Origin: Streptomyces sp. SID13031
GTDB taxonomy: Bacteria; Actinomycetota; Actinomycetes; Propionibacteriales; Kribbellaceae
DNA length: 64,000 nt
Assembly: GCF_010548305.1 (NCBI RefSeq)
Contig: NZ_JAAGLV010000005.1
Location: 186,001 to 250,000, forward strand
Direction of reading: 5' to 3'
Position 1 is the stretch's first letter, and the number at the start of each line of letters is the position of its first letter. Position numbers and translations under genes: made by a program. Below are positions 51,175-59,337 of this stretch, piece after piece. The notes beneath the pieces are model-generated. The model did no database searches. It was not told where the DNA came from and saw nothing but the letters and a program-made list of their open reading frames with translations.

Positions 51175-52004
51175 CGGTCGCTCACCCGGCCGTCAACGAT
51201 CCGTACTACCCGATGGCACCGCGCGGCGACCGCGTCGTCGTGGGTGACGACTACTACCGCCGCGCCGCGGTGGGTGGCGGCGCCGACGAGCAGGTCGATC
51301 ACCTGGGCGCCGGTGGTGGCGTCGAGGGCGCCGGTGGGTTCGTCGGCGAAGACGGCCTGCGGTTCGCCGACGAGGGCGCGGGCGATGGCGACGCGTTGTG
51401 CCTGGCCGCCAGAGAGCTCACCGGGGCGGCGGCTGACCTCGTTCGCGAGGCCGACCTGGGCGAGCATCGTGCGGGCACGGCCGATGGCCTCGCGACGGGA
51501 GACCCCGTCGACCATCAGCGGCAGCGCGACGTTCTCGTCGGCCGGGAGCTCGGCGAGTAGCTGGTTGTCCTGGAAGACGAAGCCGAGGCGGCGACGGCGC
51601 AGTACGGTCCGGGCGGCGTCGTTCAGCTGGTCTACTCGCTCACCTGACAGCCAGACCTCGCCTTGGTCGGGGCTGAGGATGCCGGCCAGGACGTGCAGCA
51701 GCGTGGTCTTGCCGTTGCCGGACGGGCCCATGACGGCAAGTGCCTCCCCCGCGCGCACCTGCACGTCGACACCAGCCAGGCCGACCACCTCGCCGTAGAA
51801 CTTGACCAGCCCGCGCCCGGAGAGCACCACCTGCTGTCCAGGCTGCTGGGTTGGTAGGTGCTGAGTCAGCTGCTGGGTCGGGGCGTGCTGGGTGGACTCG
51901 TGGGCTGCAGGGCCCTGGTGGGGCACCGGCGTCCAGCCCGGGTTGGGCTGGAACTGCTGGGTGCCGGTGGCCTGCTGCGGGTACTGGGGACCTGGGTAGC
52001 TCAT
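51171..52004 (-). CDS. ABC transporter ATP-binding protein (LolD/MacB type) with Q/P/H-rich N-terminal tail
   Basis: 277-residue ATPase. Walker A GPSGNGKTT, Q-loop FVFQDNQLLAELPADENV, signature LSGGQAQRVAIARAL, Walker B AVFADEPT and the H-switch VVVTHDD are all intact. The first 60 residues are an unusual low-complexity tail (TQHAPTQQLTQHLPTQQ) not found in typical LolD-like ATPases. It pairs with the FtsX-like permease and is the first gene of the unit. Confidence 0.92.
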   Translation of the reverse strand: MSYPGPQYPQQATGTQQFQPNPGWTPVPHQGPAAHESTQHAPTQQLTQHLPTQQPGQQVVLSGRGLVKFYGEVVGLAGVDVQVRAGEALAVMGPSGNGKTTLLHVLAGILSPDQGEVWLSGERVDQLNDAARTVLRRRRLGFVFQDNQLLAELPADENVALPLMVDGVSRREAIGRARTMLAQVGLANEVSRRPGELSGGQAQRVAIARALVGEPQAVFADEPTGALDATTGAQVIDLLVGAATHRGAAVVVVTHDDAVAARCHRVVRIVDGRVSDR

Positions 52005-52117
52005 ACCCGGTAGCTTTCCGGGATCCCGGCGCTGGAACGTCGGTCCCAGGACCGGTCTTCCGTAGGTCTTTCGGTGGCTGCGGGGCGCCGGGCGTAGTAC
52101 CGGGGTCGTACGGGCGG

Positions 52118-53194
52118 CTAGTCGTTCGTGCTGTTGTCAGTGAAGGCCGAGGGGTAGGCGTCGCGGTAGCTGAGCATCTTGCCGGCGGGGGTTTCCACTG
52201 TTTCGGCGGCGAGCATCGCGTGGACGATCGCGCGGGACAGCGTGCGGGCGCCGGCAGAGAAGATCGTCTCCAGCTGTAGCAGCGCGGCTGGGTCGGTGAC
52301 GCTCAGGCGAGCCGCTTTGCCGGTGGAGAGCGCGAAGATGCTGTCGCCGTCGAGCAGGGTGTGGATCGGGTCGATCGCACGAGCCAGGCCGTCGTGGGCG
52401 ACCATCGCCATCCGCCTGGTCGCCGCTTTGTCCAGCGAGGCATCGGTGGCTACGACCGCGATCACGGTGTTCATGCCGGGGATCCGGCCGGGCAGGTCCG
52501 GCGGCGGCTCGGTGGGGGTACGGAGCACCGGGAACTCGTTTGCGAAACCGTAGCGCTCGCCGTAGAGGAGTCCTTGCGGATCGACGGTCGAGCCGGCGGC
52601 GTTGACGATCACGAGCGCGCCGACCGTCGTACCGTCGGGAAGTCTGACGCTGGCTGTTCCCACACCACCCTTGAACCCGCCCACCCTGGCCCCGGCGCCG
52701 GCCCCATGGTTGCCCTGGGCAACTGGGCCGTCGGTGGCGGCTTCGAGCGCCTGGCGACCCCAGTCGGCATCAGGTCGCGCCTGGAATCCGCCGCCTCGGC
52801 CGAGGTCGAAGATCACCGCGGCCGGCACGATCGGCACGACGTCGTACTCCCCCGGGCCGACCCGGATGCCCTGGCCCTTCTCCTCGAGCGAGCGCATCAC
52901 GCCCGACGCCGCATCCAGGCCGTACGCGCTGCCGCCGGTGAGGACGATCGCGTTCGCGCCGGGGTTGGAGTTGACCGGGTCGAGCAGGTCGGTCTCGCGG
53001 GTGCCGGGCGCGCCACCGCGGACATCGACGCCGGCCACCGCGGTTTCGGGCACGTGCACCACCGTCGTACCGGTCAGGTAGGGCGCGTCCGTGCGCTCGA
53101 CCTGACCCACCAGTACGCCGGGCACGTCAGTGATCGCGTTGTGCGGACCCGGCCGTGCATCTTCGCGCTGTCCGTCGGGCTGCTCAGTCGTCAT
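52118..53194 (-). CDS. P1-family (DmpA/S58-like) N-terminal-nucleophile peptidase
   Basis: 358 residues. The family blocks are GVLVGQVERTD, VRGGAPGTRETDLLDP, VLTGGSAYGLDAASGVM, VGGFKGGVGTASVRLPDG and the probable autocleavage/nucleophile site TTVGALVIVN, where family members have Ser or Thr at the new N terminus of the beta chain. C-terminal Asp and Ser-rich helices follow. Characterised relatives are D-aminopeptidases or beta-peptidyl aminopeptidases. Single gene, divergent from the DUF2087 gene. Confidence 0.88.
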   Translation of the reverse strand: MTTEQPDGQREDARPGPHNAITDVPGVLVGQVERTDAPYLTGTTVVHVPETAVAGVDVRGGAPGTRETDLLDPVNSNPGANAIVLTGGSAYGLDAASGVMRSLEEKGQGIRVGPGEYDVVPIVPAAVIFDLGRGGGFQARPDADWGRQALEAATDGPVAQGNHGAGAGARVGGFKGGVGTASVRLPDGTTVGALVIVNAAGSTVDPQGLLYGERYGFANEFPVLRTPTEPPPDLPGRIPGMNTVIAVVATDASLDKAATRRMAMVAHDGLARAIDPIHTLLDGDSIFALSTGKAARLSVTDPAALLQLETIFSAGARTLSRAIVHAMLAAETVETPAGKMLSYRDAYPSAFTDNSTND

Positions 53195-53251
53195 GGGATC
53201 TGTCTAGCACCAGCCCGAAATCCGGTTGCCGCCGCCATTACGTTGGTTTCT

Positions 53252-53764
53252 ATGAACGCCGACCTGCTCTGTGGATCCCTGGCCGAACCGTCGAGACTGC
53301 GCACGTACTCCGCCGTCGTCCTCGGCGCCCGGACCCCGCACCAGATCGCCACCGCCACCGGCCTCGACCCTGCGGTCATCGGCAAAGCAGCCCAGCGCCT
53401 GCTCAAGACCGGCTTGCTCACGGCGTCCGCCGACGGCCTCCACCCTGTCGAGGACGTCTTCAAGGAGGCCGCCCGCAGTGGCCGTCGCGAGGTCGAGCCG
53501 TTGGACCCGGACCCGGCGCGCGACGCCGTTCTTCGCGCCTTCATCCGCGACGGGCGTCTGACCCATTTCCCGACCGTCCCGGCGAAGACCCGGATCGTGC
53601 TCGAGTACCTCGTGAAGTCCTTCGAGCCCGGCCGCAGCTACCCGGAGTCCGAGGTCAACACCATCCTCAACGCCTGGCACCCCGACCACGCAGCCCTCCG
53701 CCGCCTCTTGGTCGAGAACCAGCTCATCACCCGCACCGACGCCATCTACCAACGCACCAGCTGA
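53252..53764 (+). CDS. DUF2087 protein with N-terminal winged-helix region
   Basis: 170 residues. The N-terminal 65 residues look like an ArsR-type winged helix (LAEPSRLRTYSAVVLGARTP, ATGLDPAVIGKAAQRLLKTG). The C-terminal DUF2087 block (about 90-165) has DGRLTHFPTVPAKTRIVLEY and SYPESEVNTILNAWHPDHA. Probably a small DNA-binding regulator. Start ATG 53252. The following 117 nt hold no clear gene or perfect terminator. Confidence 0.82.
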   Translation: MNADLLCGSLAEPSRLRTYSAVVLGARTPHQIATATGLDPAVIGKAAQRLLKTGLLTASADGLHPVEDVFKEAARSGRREVEPLDPDPARDAVLRAFIRDGRLTHFPTVPAKTRIVLEYLVKSFEPGRSYPESEVNTILNAWHPDHAALRRLLVENQLITRTDAIYQRTS

Positions 53765-53881
53765 GCCCCGTTCGGGCCGATGGCCTACAGCGGCTAAGAG
53801 GCGGTTGCCCCACCGTCTGGTGTTCACCGAGGCCGGTATCGCTGAGGCCGGCCCGAGTAGGTCAAGCCGGGCGTGAGGGCG

Positions 53882-56602
53882 TCAGGTGAGGCGGCGGGCC
53901 GGGGTGTCCTGGCGGGGTTTTTCGTTGGGGGCTATGCGGATGGTGGTGTCGAGGACAGTCGCGCCTTGCGCTGCCACCAGGACTGAGCGGAGGTCGCAGC
54001 GGACCACCTCTTCGAGGTCCAGGGTCAGGCGGGAGACTCGGTGGAGGAGGGTTTCGATGGCCGGGATGTCGACCGGGTCGGAGCCTCGGTAGCCGTAGAG
54101 GAGCGGGGCCGCGCGAACTTCGCGGACCATTTCGGCCGCGTCGACCGTGGTGAGAGGCGGCATGCGATACGCGCGGTCGCCCAGGAGATCGGTGGCTACG
54201 CCGGAGAGACCGAAGGAGACGACGGGGCCGAAGGCAACGTCTTCCAGGGCGGAGATGACCACGGGGACTCCGGGCGGGGCCATCTTCTGGACTACGAACT
54301 GGGCTCGGGCGGGGTCGGAGGCGACGCCGAAGGTGCGGGTCATCTCGGCCCAGGCTTCGCGCATGTCGTCTTCGTCGTGGATGTGGCGCCAGATGTCGGC
54401 GAGGTCCGGGCGCATCCGCCATTGCTCGGCGGTCGCCTTGAGGATGACCTCGAAGCCCAGGTCCGCGGCCCGGGCGACCGCCTCGTCGGCTGAGAGGACT
54501 GGGAAGGCCGGCAGCACACTGATGTCGTAGAAGCTCAGCAGCCGCTGGCGATCGGCATCGTCCAGGTCGGCGCCATGAGGGTGGCGTTGCAGGAACTCCG
54601 CGACGAAGTCCTCCGCGCCGGCGGTGTCGACACCGGGCAGGTCGGGGATCCGGCCGTCCGCGCGACGCCGCCACTCCGCGTACTGCGTCGCCTTGGCGAG
54701 CGCGCCCACGGCGTACTGCGGGGACGAGAACGACGGGATCGAGCCACGCGCCGCACCACCGTGCTCGTCGGGGACCCGGAGTTGCTCAGGGACGCTGCGG
54801 GAGGCGAGGAACGTGGAGACGACCGGCTTGTCGGAGCCGGCGGCCGCTGCCGCGAGCACCCGGGCGACCTCGGCGCCGTTCGACTGGACCGGCGGCGTGA
54901 AGATCACCACGACCGAGTGGACCCGGTCGTCGGCGAACACCTCGCTCAGCGCCTCCCCGAAGTCGGCAGCGGTCGCCTCGGCGTTGAGCGTGCGCGGCTC
55001 CCCCGCGATGTCGAGCCCGACACCCGCCACCGAATCGAGGGCTTGCAGCGTCAGCGCGTCGGAGTTGCTCACGATCGCGACCCGCCGGCCCTTCGGCAGC
55101 GGCTGGTGCGCGACGAGCTGGGCGACATCGAACAGCTCCCCCGGCGTGTCGACCCCGATCAGCCCGCTCTGCCGGAACAGCGAGTCGACAGTTGCCGATG
55201 GCAACGTGCTGCGGCGGACCGTGTGGCCGAGCGGAACCCCCTGGGTGGCGCGACCGGACTTCAGCGCGATCACCGGTTTGCGCCCCGCCAGCCGCCGCGC
55301 GACCCGGCTGAACTTCCGCGGATTGCCCAGCGACTCCAGGTAGAGCAGGACGACCTCGGTCGCCTCGTCGGAGTACCAGTACTGCATCAGATCATTGCCC
55401 GAGACATCGGCACGGTTGCCGGCCGAGACGAAGCTCGACAACCCCAGCCCGCGGCCGGCCATATCGGCCAGGATCGAGACACCGAGCGCACCGGACTGGC
55501 AGAAGAACGCGACCCGCCCCGGGCTCGGCATCAGCGGCGACAACGTCGCGTTCAGGCTGACACCCGAAGCGGTGTTGATCACCCCGAGCGCGTTCGGCCC
55601 GATCACGCGCATCCCGTACGACCGGGCCAGCCCGACCAGGTACCGCTGGCGTTTCCGACCCTCGTCGCCGATCTCGGCGAACCCGCTCGACACCACGACC
55701 AGACCGCGCACGCCCTTGGCCGCGCAGTCCAGGATCACGTCGGCGACCTGCTCGGCGCTGACCGCGACGACGGCCAGGTCGACCGGGCCGTCCACGTCGC
55801 GAATCGTCGGGTACGCCGGTACGCCGTCGATCTCGCTCGCCTGGGTATCCGTGTTGACGGCGTACAACCGCCCCGGGAAACCGCCGTCGCGCAGGTTGCG
55901 CAGCAGCGCGTTGCCGATCGTGCCCGCGCGCCGCGATGCGCCGATCACCGCGACCCCGGCCGGCGACAGCAGCCGGGCGATCGACAAAGCCTCCGAACGC
56001 TGCTCGCGCGCCTGCATCACGCCGAACGACGTATCGGTCGGCGCGATGTCGAACTCGACCATGATCACGCCGTCCTCGAACTCCCGGGCGACCTTGTAGC
56101 CGGCCTCGGTGAAGACGGTGATCATCTTGCGGTTGTCCGGCAGCACCTCGGCGATGAACCGGGTGATGCCGTGCTCGCGCGCCGCCTGGGCCAGATGCTC
56201 GAGCAACAGTTGCCCGAGGCCCCGGCCCTGGTGCGCGTCCTCGATCAGGAAGGCGACCTCGGCCGTCCGCTGGCCGGTGCGCTCGTACCGGCCGACGCCG
56301 ATCATCGCGTCGCCGACGGTCACGATCAGCGCGGACCGGTCCACGTAGTCGACCTGGGTGAAGCGCGCCACGTCCCGGTCCGACAGCTGCGGGTAGGGCG
56401 CGAAGAACCGGTAGTACTTCGACTGCTCCGAGACGCGCGCGTAGAACGACACCAGCAGCTCCGCGTCACCAGGCGTGATCGGCCGCAGGTGTGCAGTCGC
56501 CCCGTCGCGCAGGACCACGTCCGCTTCGTACTCCGCTGGATAGCCCTCGGGGTACTCCGGGACATACTGGGCCGGTCGCTGAGGCTGCTCCGGCGCTGTC
56601 AC
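53882..56602 (-). CDS. Pat-type protein lysine acetyltransferase (GNAT plus NDP-forming acyl-CoA-synthetase-like domain)
   Basis: 906 residues from GTG 56602. An N-terminal GNAT domain (about 30-190: LRPITPGDAELLVSFYARVS, AEVAFLIEDAHQGRGLGQLL) precedes an NDP-forming synthetase-like region (about 205-900): CoA-binding GVAVIGASRRAGTIGNALL, FCQSGALGVSILAD, an ALKSGRAT segment with a His in LGHTVRR, and the C-terminal ATP-grasp-like part. The GNAT lies first, the reverse of Salmonella Pat but as in Streptomyces lividans PatA. Such enzymes acetylate the catalytic Lys of AMP-forming acyl-CoA synthetases; two of these are in this window. Divergent from the permease at 56648. Confidence 0.88.
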   Translation of the reverse strand: MTAPEQPQRPAQYVPEYPEGYPAEYEADVVLRDGATAHLRPITPGDAELLVSFYARVSEQSKYYRFFAPYPQLSDRDVARFTQVDYVDRSALIVTVGDAMIGVGRYERTGQRTAEVAFLIEDAHQGRGLGQLLLEHLAQAAREHGITRFIAEVLPDNRKMITVFTEAGYKVAREFEDGVIMVEFDIAPTDTSFGVMQAREQRSEALSIARLLSPAGVAVIGASRRAGTIGNALLRNLRDGGFPGRLYAVNTDTQASEIDGVPAYPTIRDVDGPVDLAVVAVSAEQVADVILDCAAKGVRGLVVVSSGFAEIGDEGRKRQRYLVGLARSYGMRVIGPNALGVINTASGVSLNATLSPLMPSPGRVAFFCQSGALGVSILADMAGRGLGLSSFVSAGNRADVSGNDLMQYWYSDEATEVVLLYLESLGNPRKFSRVARRLAGRKPVIALKSGRATQGVPLGHTVRRSTLPSATVDSLFRQSGLIGVDTPGELFDVAQLVAHQPLPKGRRVAIVSNSDALTLQALDSVAGVGLDIAGEPRTLNAEATAADFGEALSEVFADDRVHSVVVIFTPPVQSNGAEVARVLAAAAAGSDKPVVSTFLASRSVPEQLRVPDEHGGAARGSIPSFSSPQYAVGALAKATQYAEWRRRADGRIPDLPGVDTAGAEDFVAEFLQRHPHGADLDDADRQRLLSFYDISVLPAFPVLSADEAVARAADLGFEVILKATAEQWRMRPDLADIWRHIHDEDDMREAWAEMTRTFGVASDPARAQFVVQKMAPPGVPVVISALEDVAFGPVVSFGLSGVATDLLGDRAYRMPPLTTVDAAEMVREVRAAPLLYGYRGSDPVDIPAIETLLHRVSRLTLDLEEVVRCDLRSVLVAAQGATVLDTTIRIAPNEKPRQDTPARRLT

Positions 56603-56647
56603 GCGGCCAGCGTACTCACTCGGTGGACTTCGGAGGGCGGCAATTCC

Positions 56648-57796
56648 ATGTGGTGGTTGAGTGCGCTCGGTGGCATCGGGGCGCTCGTCACCGGTCTGCT
56701 CGGCCCGGCGGATGCACTCGACGTGATCGAGCGGATCGCCCCGGTGCTCGTCTTCCTGGTCGCCGTGACCGTGATCGCCGGGCTCGCCGACTCTGCAAAG
56801 GTCTTCGATGTCGCCGCCCGGGAAGCCGCTCATCTGGCTCGTGGCCGCCTGTGGCGGCTCTGGCTGCTCGTGGTCGTGCTGGCGACCGCGCTGACCATCG
56901 TGCTGTCGCTGGACACCTGCGCCGTACTGCTCACCCCGGTCGTCCTGGCGATGGCGCGCCAGCTCGACATCCCGCCGAAGCTGTTCGCGTTCACGACGGT
57001 CTGGCTGGCCGGTACGGCGTCGATGCTGCTGCCGGTGTCCAATCTCACCAACCTGCTCGCGCTGCACCAGTTCGACCGGCTCGGTCTCGGGCTGCGCGAC
57101 TACGTCGGCCTGAGCTGGCGACCGGCCCTCGCGGCGATCCTGATCACCGTCGCGGTCCTGGCCGTGCTCTTCCGAACGGACCTCCGCCGGACGTACGAGG
57201 TGCCGCCGACGCCCGATCTGGACGACAAGGTGCTCTTCTGGGGCTCGGCCGCGGTGTGCCTCGCACTCGGTCCCGCGTTCGTCACCGGGATCGACGTCGC
57301 CTGGCCCGCCGGCGTGGGCGCGCTGGTGCTCGTCGCTCTCTTCGCCGTACGCCGGCGCGCCGAGCTGAGCTGGTCGCTGGTGCCGTGGCGGCTGGTCGTC
57401 ACGGTCGTCGGGCTGTTCCTGGTCGTCGGCGCGCTGACCGCCCACGGGCTGGAAGGCCTGCTCAGCGACATCGCCGGCACCCAACTGAGCGGCCTGGCAG
57501 CACACCTGCGGCTGACCGGCACGGCGGCACTGGGCGCCAACGCGGTCGACAACCTCCCGGCGTACCTCGCGATGGAACCGGTCGCCTCGGCGGACGGCAC
57601 CCGGATGATGCTGCTCCTGATCGGCGTCAACTGCGGCTGCCTGCTCACCCTCTGGGGCTCGCTGGCCACCCTGCTGTGGCGAGACCGTTGCCGGGCCGCC
57701 GGAGTTCACATCTCCTGGTGGTCGTTCCTCTGGCGCGGCCTCATCCTCACCCCGCTCGTGCTGACCGGCGCAGTACTGGCCGTCAGCCTCGGATAG
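56648..57796 (+). CDS. ArsB/NhaD-type (ion transporter superfamily) membrane permease
   Basis: 382-residue polytopic protein of about ten helices. Motifs such as LDTCAVLLTPVVLAMARQL, the SMLLPVSNLTNLLAL hairpin, and a second NAVDNLPAYLAMEP loop fit the ArsB/NhaD/SLC13 fold with two inverted Asn/Thr hairpins. It could export arsenite or exchange cations or anions; no ars genes are nearby, so arsenite is not favoured. ATG 56648 has GGAGG upstream. It overlaps the 3' end of the SDR gene by 14 nt. Confidence 0.85.
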   Translation: MWWLSALGGIGALVTGLLGPADALDVIERIAPVLVFLVAVTVIAGLADSAKVFDVAAREAAHLARGRLWRLWLLVVVLATALTIVLSLDTCAVLLTPVVLAMARQLDIPPKLFAFTTVWLAGTASMLLPVSNLTNLLALHQFDRLGLGLRDYVGLSWRPALAAILITVAVLAVLFRTDLRRTYEVPPTPDLDDKVLFWGSAAVCLALGPAFVTGIDVAWPAGVGALVLVALFAVRRRAELSWSLVPWRLVVTVVGLFLVVGALTAHGLEGLLSDIAGTQLSGLAAHLRLTGTAALGANAVDNLPAYLAMEPVASADGTRMMLLLIGVNCGCLLTLWGSLATLLWRDRCRAAGVHISWWSFLWRGLILTPLVLTGAVLAVSLG

Positions 57797-58562
57797 CGCC
57801 GCCGTCGATGAGATGGTCCGAGCCCGTGATGCTTGCCGCACGTGGCGACAGCAGGTACGAGATCAGATCGGCCACTTCGGCCGGTTCGGCGAGGCGCCCC
57901 GTGACCATGCCGACCTGCTCCGGTGCGCCGGCCACGATCGCCTCCTGTGGCGCTCCGACGGCGGCGGCGAGCTGGGCCCCCAGCCCGCTGTCGCCTTCCC
58001 ACATCGACGTACGGGTGGGACCGGGCGAAACCGTCACGACCCGGACACCGCTGGGCCCGAGCTCCGTTGCGAGCCCTCGACCGAACGCCTTGAGCGCTGC
58101 CTTTGCGACGTTGTAGGCCAGCGGTGGTCCTTCCGGACGCCACGCGCCGATCGAGGACACGTTGACGACCGCGCCACCGTCACGAACCAGCCAAGGTAAC
58201 GCCGCCCGGGTGACGCGGACGGTCGCGAACAGGTTGATCTCGAATGCATCTGCCCAGGCATCGTCATCGAGGTCTGCGAACCCGGCCAGAGTCAGCAGGT
58301 CACCGCCCCCGAGGTTGTTGACCAGCAGGTCTGCACCTCCGAAGGCCCGCACCGCCTCGTCGATCAGGAACTGTGCTCCTGCACGAGTGCCGAGGTCGAC
58401 GGGTACGGCGATCGCACCTGTTTCTTCCAGTTCCGGCGTGGGCTTCCGCGCGGCACCGACCACCTGAACGCCTTCGGCGCGCAGCGCCCGGACCGTGGCG
58501 AGCCCGATCCCGCGACTCGCGCCGGTGACAATCGCCGTCTTCCCGCTCAGCTCCAGCTGCAT
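57783..58562 (-). CDS. short-chain dehydrogenase/reductase
   Basis: 259-residue classical SDR: NAD(P) motif TGASRGIG, structural LVNNLGGG (usually NNAG), and the Ser-Tyr-Lys triad in NVSSIGAW and LAYNVAKAAL. The C terminus SITGSDHLIDGGAIRG is typical. It follows the TetR gene on the same strand and is preceded by a GAGGGG ribosome site and a possible operator at 58574-58595. Probably the target of that regulator. Substrate unknown. Confidence 0.92.
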   Translation of the reverse strand: MQLELSGKTAIVTGASRGIGLATVRALRAEGVQVVGAARKPTPELEETGAIAVPVDLGTRAGAQFLIDEAVRAFGGADLLVNNLGGGDLLTLAGFADLDDDAWADAFEINLFATVRVTRAALPWLVRDGGAVVNVSSIGAWRPEGPPLAYNVAKAALKAFGRGLATELGPSGVRVVTVSPGPTRTSMWEGDSGLGAQLAAAVGAPQEAIVAGAPEQVGMVTGRLAEPAEVADLISYLLSPRAASITGSDHLIDGGAIRG

Positions 58563-58573
58563 GAGAACCCCTC

Positions 58574-58595
58574 TTTATAGACCTTTGAGTACAAA
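58574..58595. promoter_or_regulatory. possible second TetR operator before the SDR gene
   Basis: A 22-nt imperfect dyad (TTTATAGACCT then TTGAGTACAAA, 6 of 11 pairs) lies just upstream of the SDR ribosome site. It shares length and the TT..T-ACCT half with the stronger palindrome at 59228-59249. Weak on its own. Confidence 0.3.
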
Positions 58596-58632
58596 ACAAC
58601 CTGAAAAGAAGCCACCCCCGGCCAGCGGGAGC

Positions 58633-59211
58633 TCAGATCGGCGCCAGCGCCAGCGCCACGGACCGCTTCAGTCGCTCGGGATCACCGGACGTCCTGGACA
58701 ACAACTGCAGGCCGACCAGGGTCGTCAGTAGATGTGTGGCCACCGCCTCCGGATCATTCTCCTTCCGGAGTTCTCCCGACGCCTGTCCGAGCCGGATCGC
58801 CGCGAGGAAGACCTCGGTCGTTCGCTCGAACATCGCCCGGACCTGATCCGTTGCCGCCAGATCGGAGCCGGCCAGTTCCGCCGCAGTGTTCACCGCAAGG
58901 CAGCCCCGTCGATCGGGATCCGCGAAATTCAGGTCGATGACCAACTCCATCGCCGATGCCAACCGCTGCTTGACCGGGCCGGGAGCGGCCAGCATTTCGT
59001 CGATCAACGTCGCTTGCTGATCGCGGTAACGGTCCAACGCCAGCCGGAACAGCTCCCGCTTGCTCCCGAACGCGTTGTAGAGACTGCCCTTGCCGATCCC
59101 GACCGCGTCGATCAGATCCTGAGGCGTCGTCGCACGATAGCCCTTGCGCCAGAACACCTCCATGGCGCGATCGACCACGACATCCTGCTCGAAGGTCCGC
59201 GGTCGCCCCAT
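58633..59211 (-). CDS. TetR/AcrR-family transcriptional regulator
   Basis: 192-residue repressor. The N-terminal HTH is GYRATTPQDLIDAVGIGKGS followed by LYNAFGSKRELFRLAL. The C-terminal ligand domain has PDRRGCLAVNTAAELAGSD, typical of the TetR_C-like group near LmrA/YxaF and others. ATG 59211 lies just downstream of a 22-nt palindrome (59228-59249). The SDR gene follows after 70 nt and is the likely target; the acyl-CoA synthetase gene is divergent and might be another. Confidence 0.9.
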   Translation of the reverse strand: MGRPRTFEQDVVVDRAMEVFWRKGYRATTPQDLIDAVGIGKGSLYNAFGSKRELFRLALDRYRDQQATLIDEMLAAPGPVKQRLASAMELVIDLNFADPDRRGCLAVNTAAELAGSDLAATDQVRAMFERTTEVFLAAIRLGQASGELRKENDPEAVATHLLTTLVGLQLLSRTSGDPERLKRSVALALAPI

Positions 59212-59227
59212 GCCAGAAAAGTACGCG

Positions 59228-59249
59228 TTCTAAACCTGCAGGTCAAGAA
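59228..59249. promoter_or_regulatory. palindromic operator, probably of the TetR regulator
   Basis: A 22-nt dyad with arms TTCT..ACCTG and CAGGT..AGAA matches at 9 of 11 pairs, with a perfect ACCTGCAGGT centre. It lies 17 nt upstream of the TetR start, in the region divergent to the acyl-CoA synthetase. Size and symmetry fit TetR-family operators. Confidence 0.55.
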
Positions 59250-59337
59250 CCTAAGGCAACTCGTAGCCCATCAAGCGGGGTCGTGGGTGCGCCATGTCGC
59301 GTTGCCGATCCGGGTGGGCTCGGCAATAGTGCGGGGC

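Noticed and set aside
54575..57796. Plus-strand reading of 1073 codons upstream of the permease
   Set aside because: The first 691 codons are Arg-rich antisense of the Pat-type gene; real start at ATG 56648 with a ribosome site.
53882..57841. Very long minus-strand reading (1319 codons) extending the acetyltransferase upstream
   Set aside because: The first 413 codons are Gln/Arg/Glu-rich antisense to a clear membrane permease gene; the real protein begins at GTG 56602.
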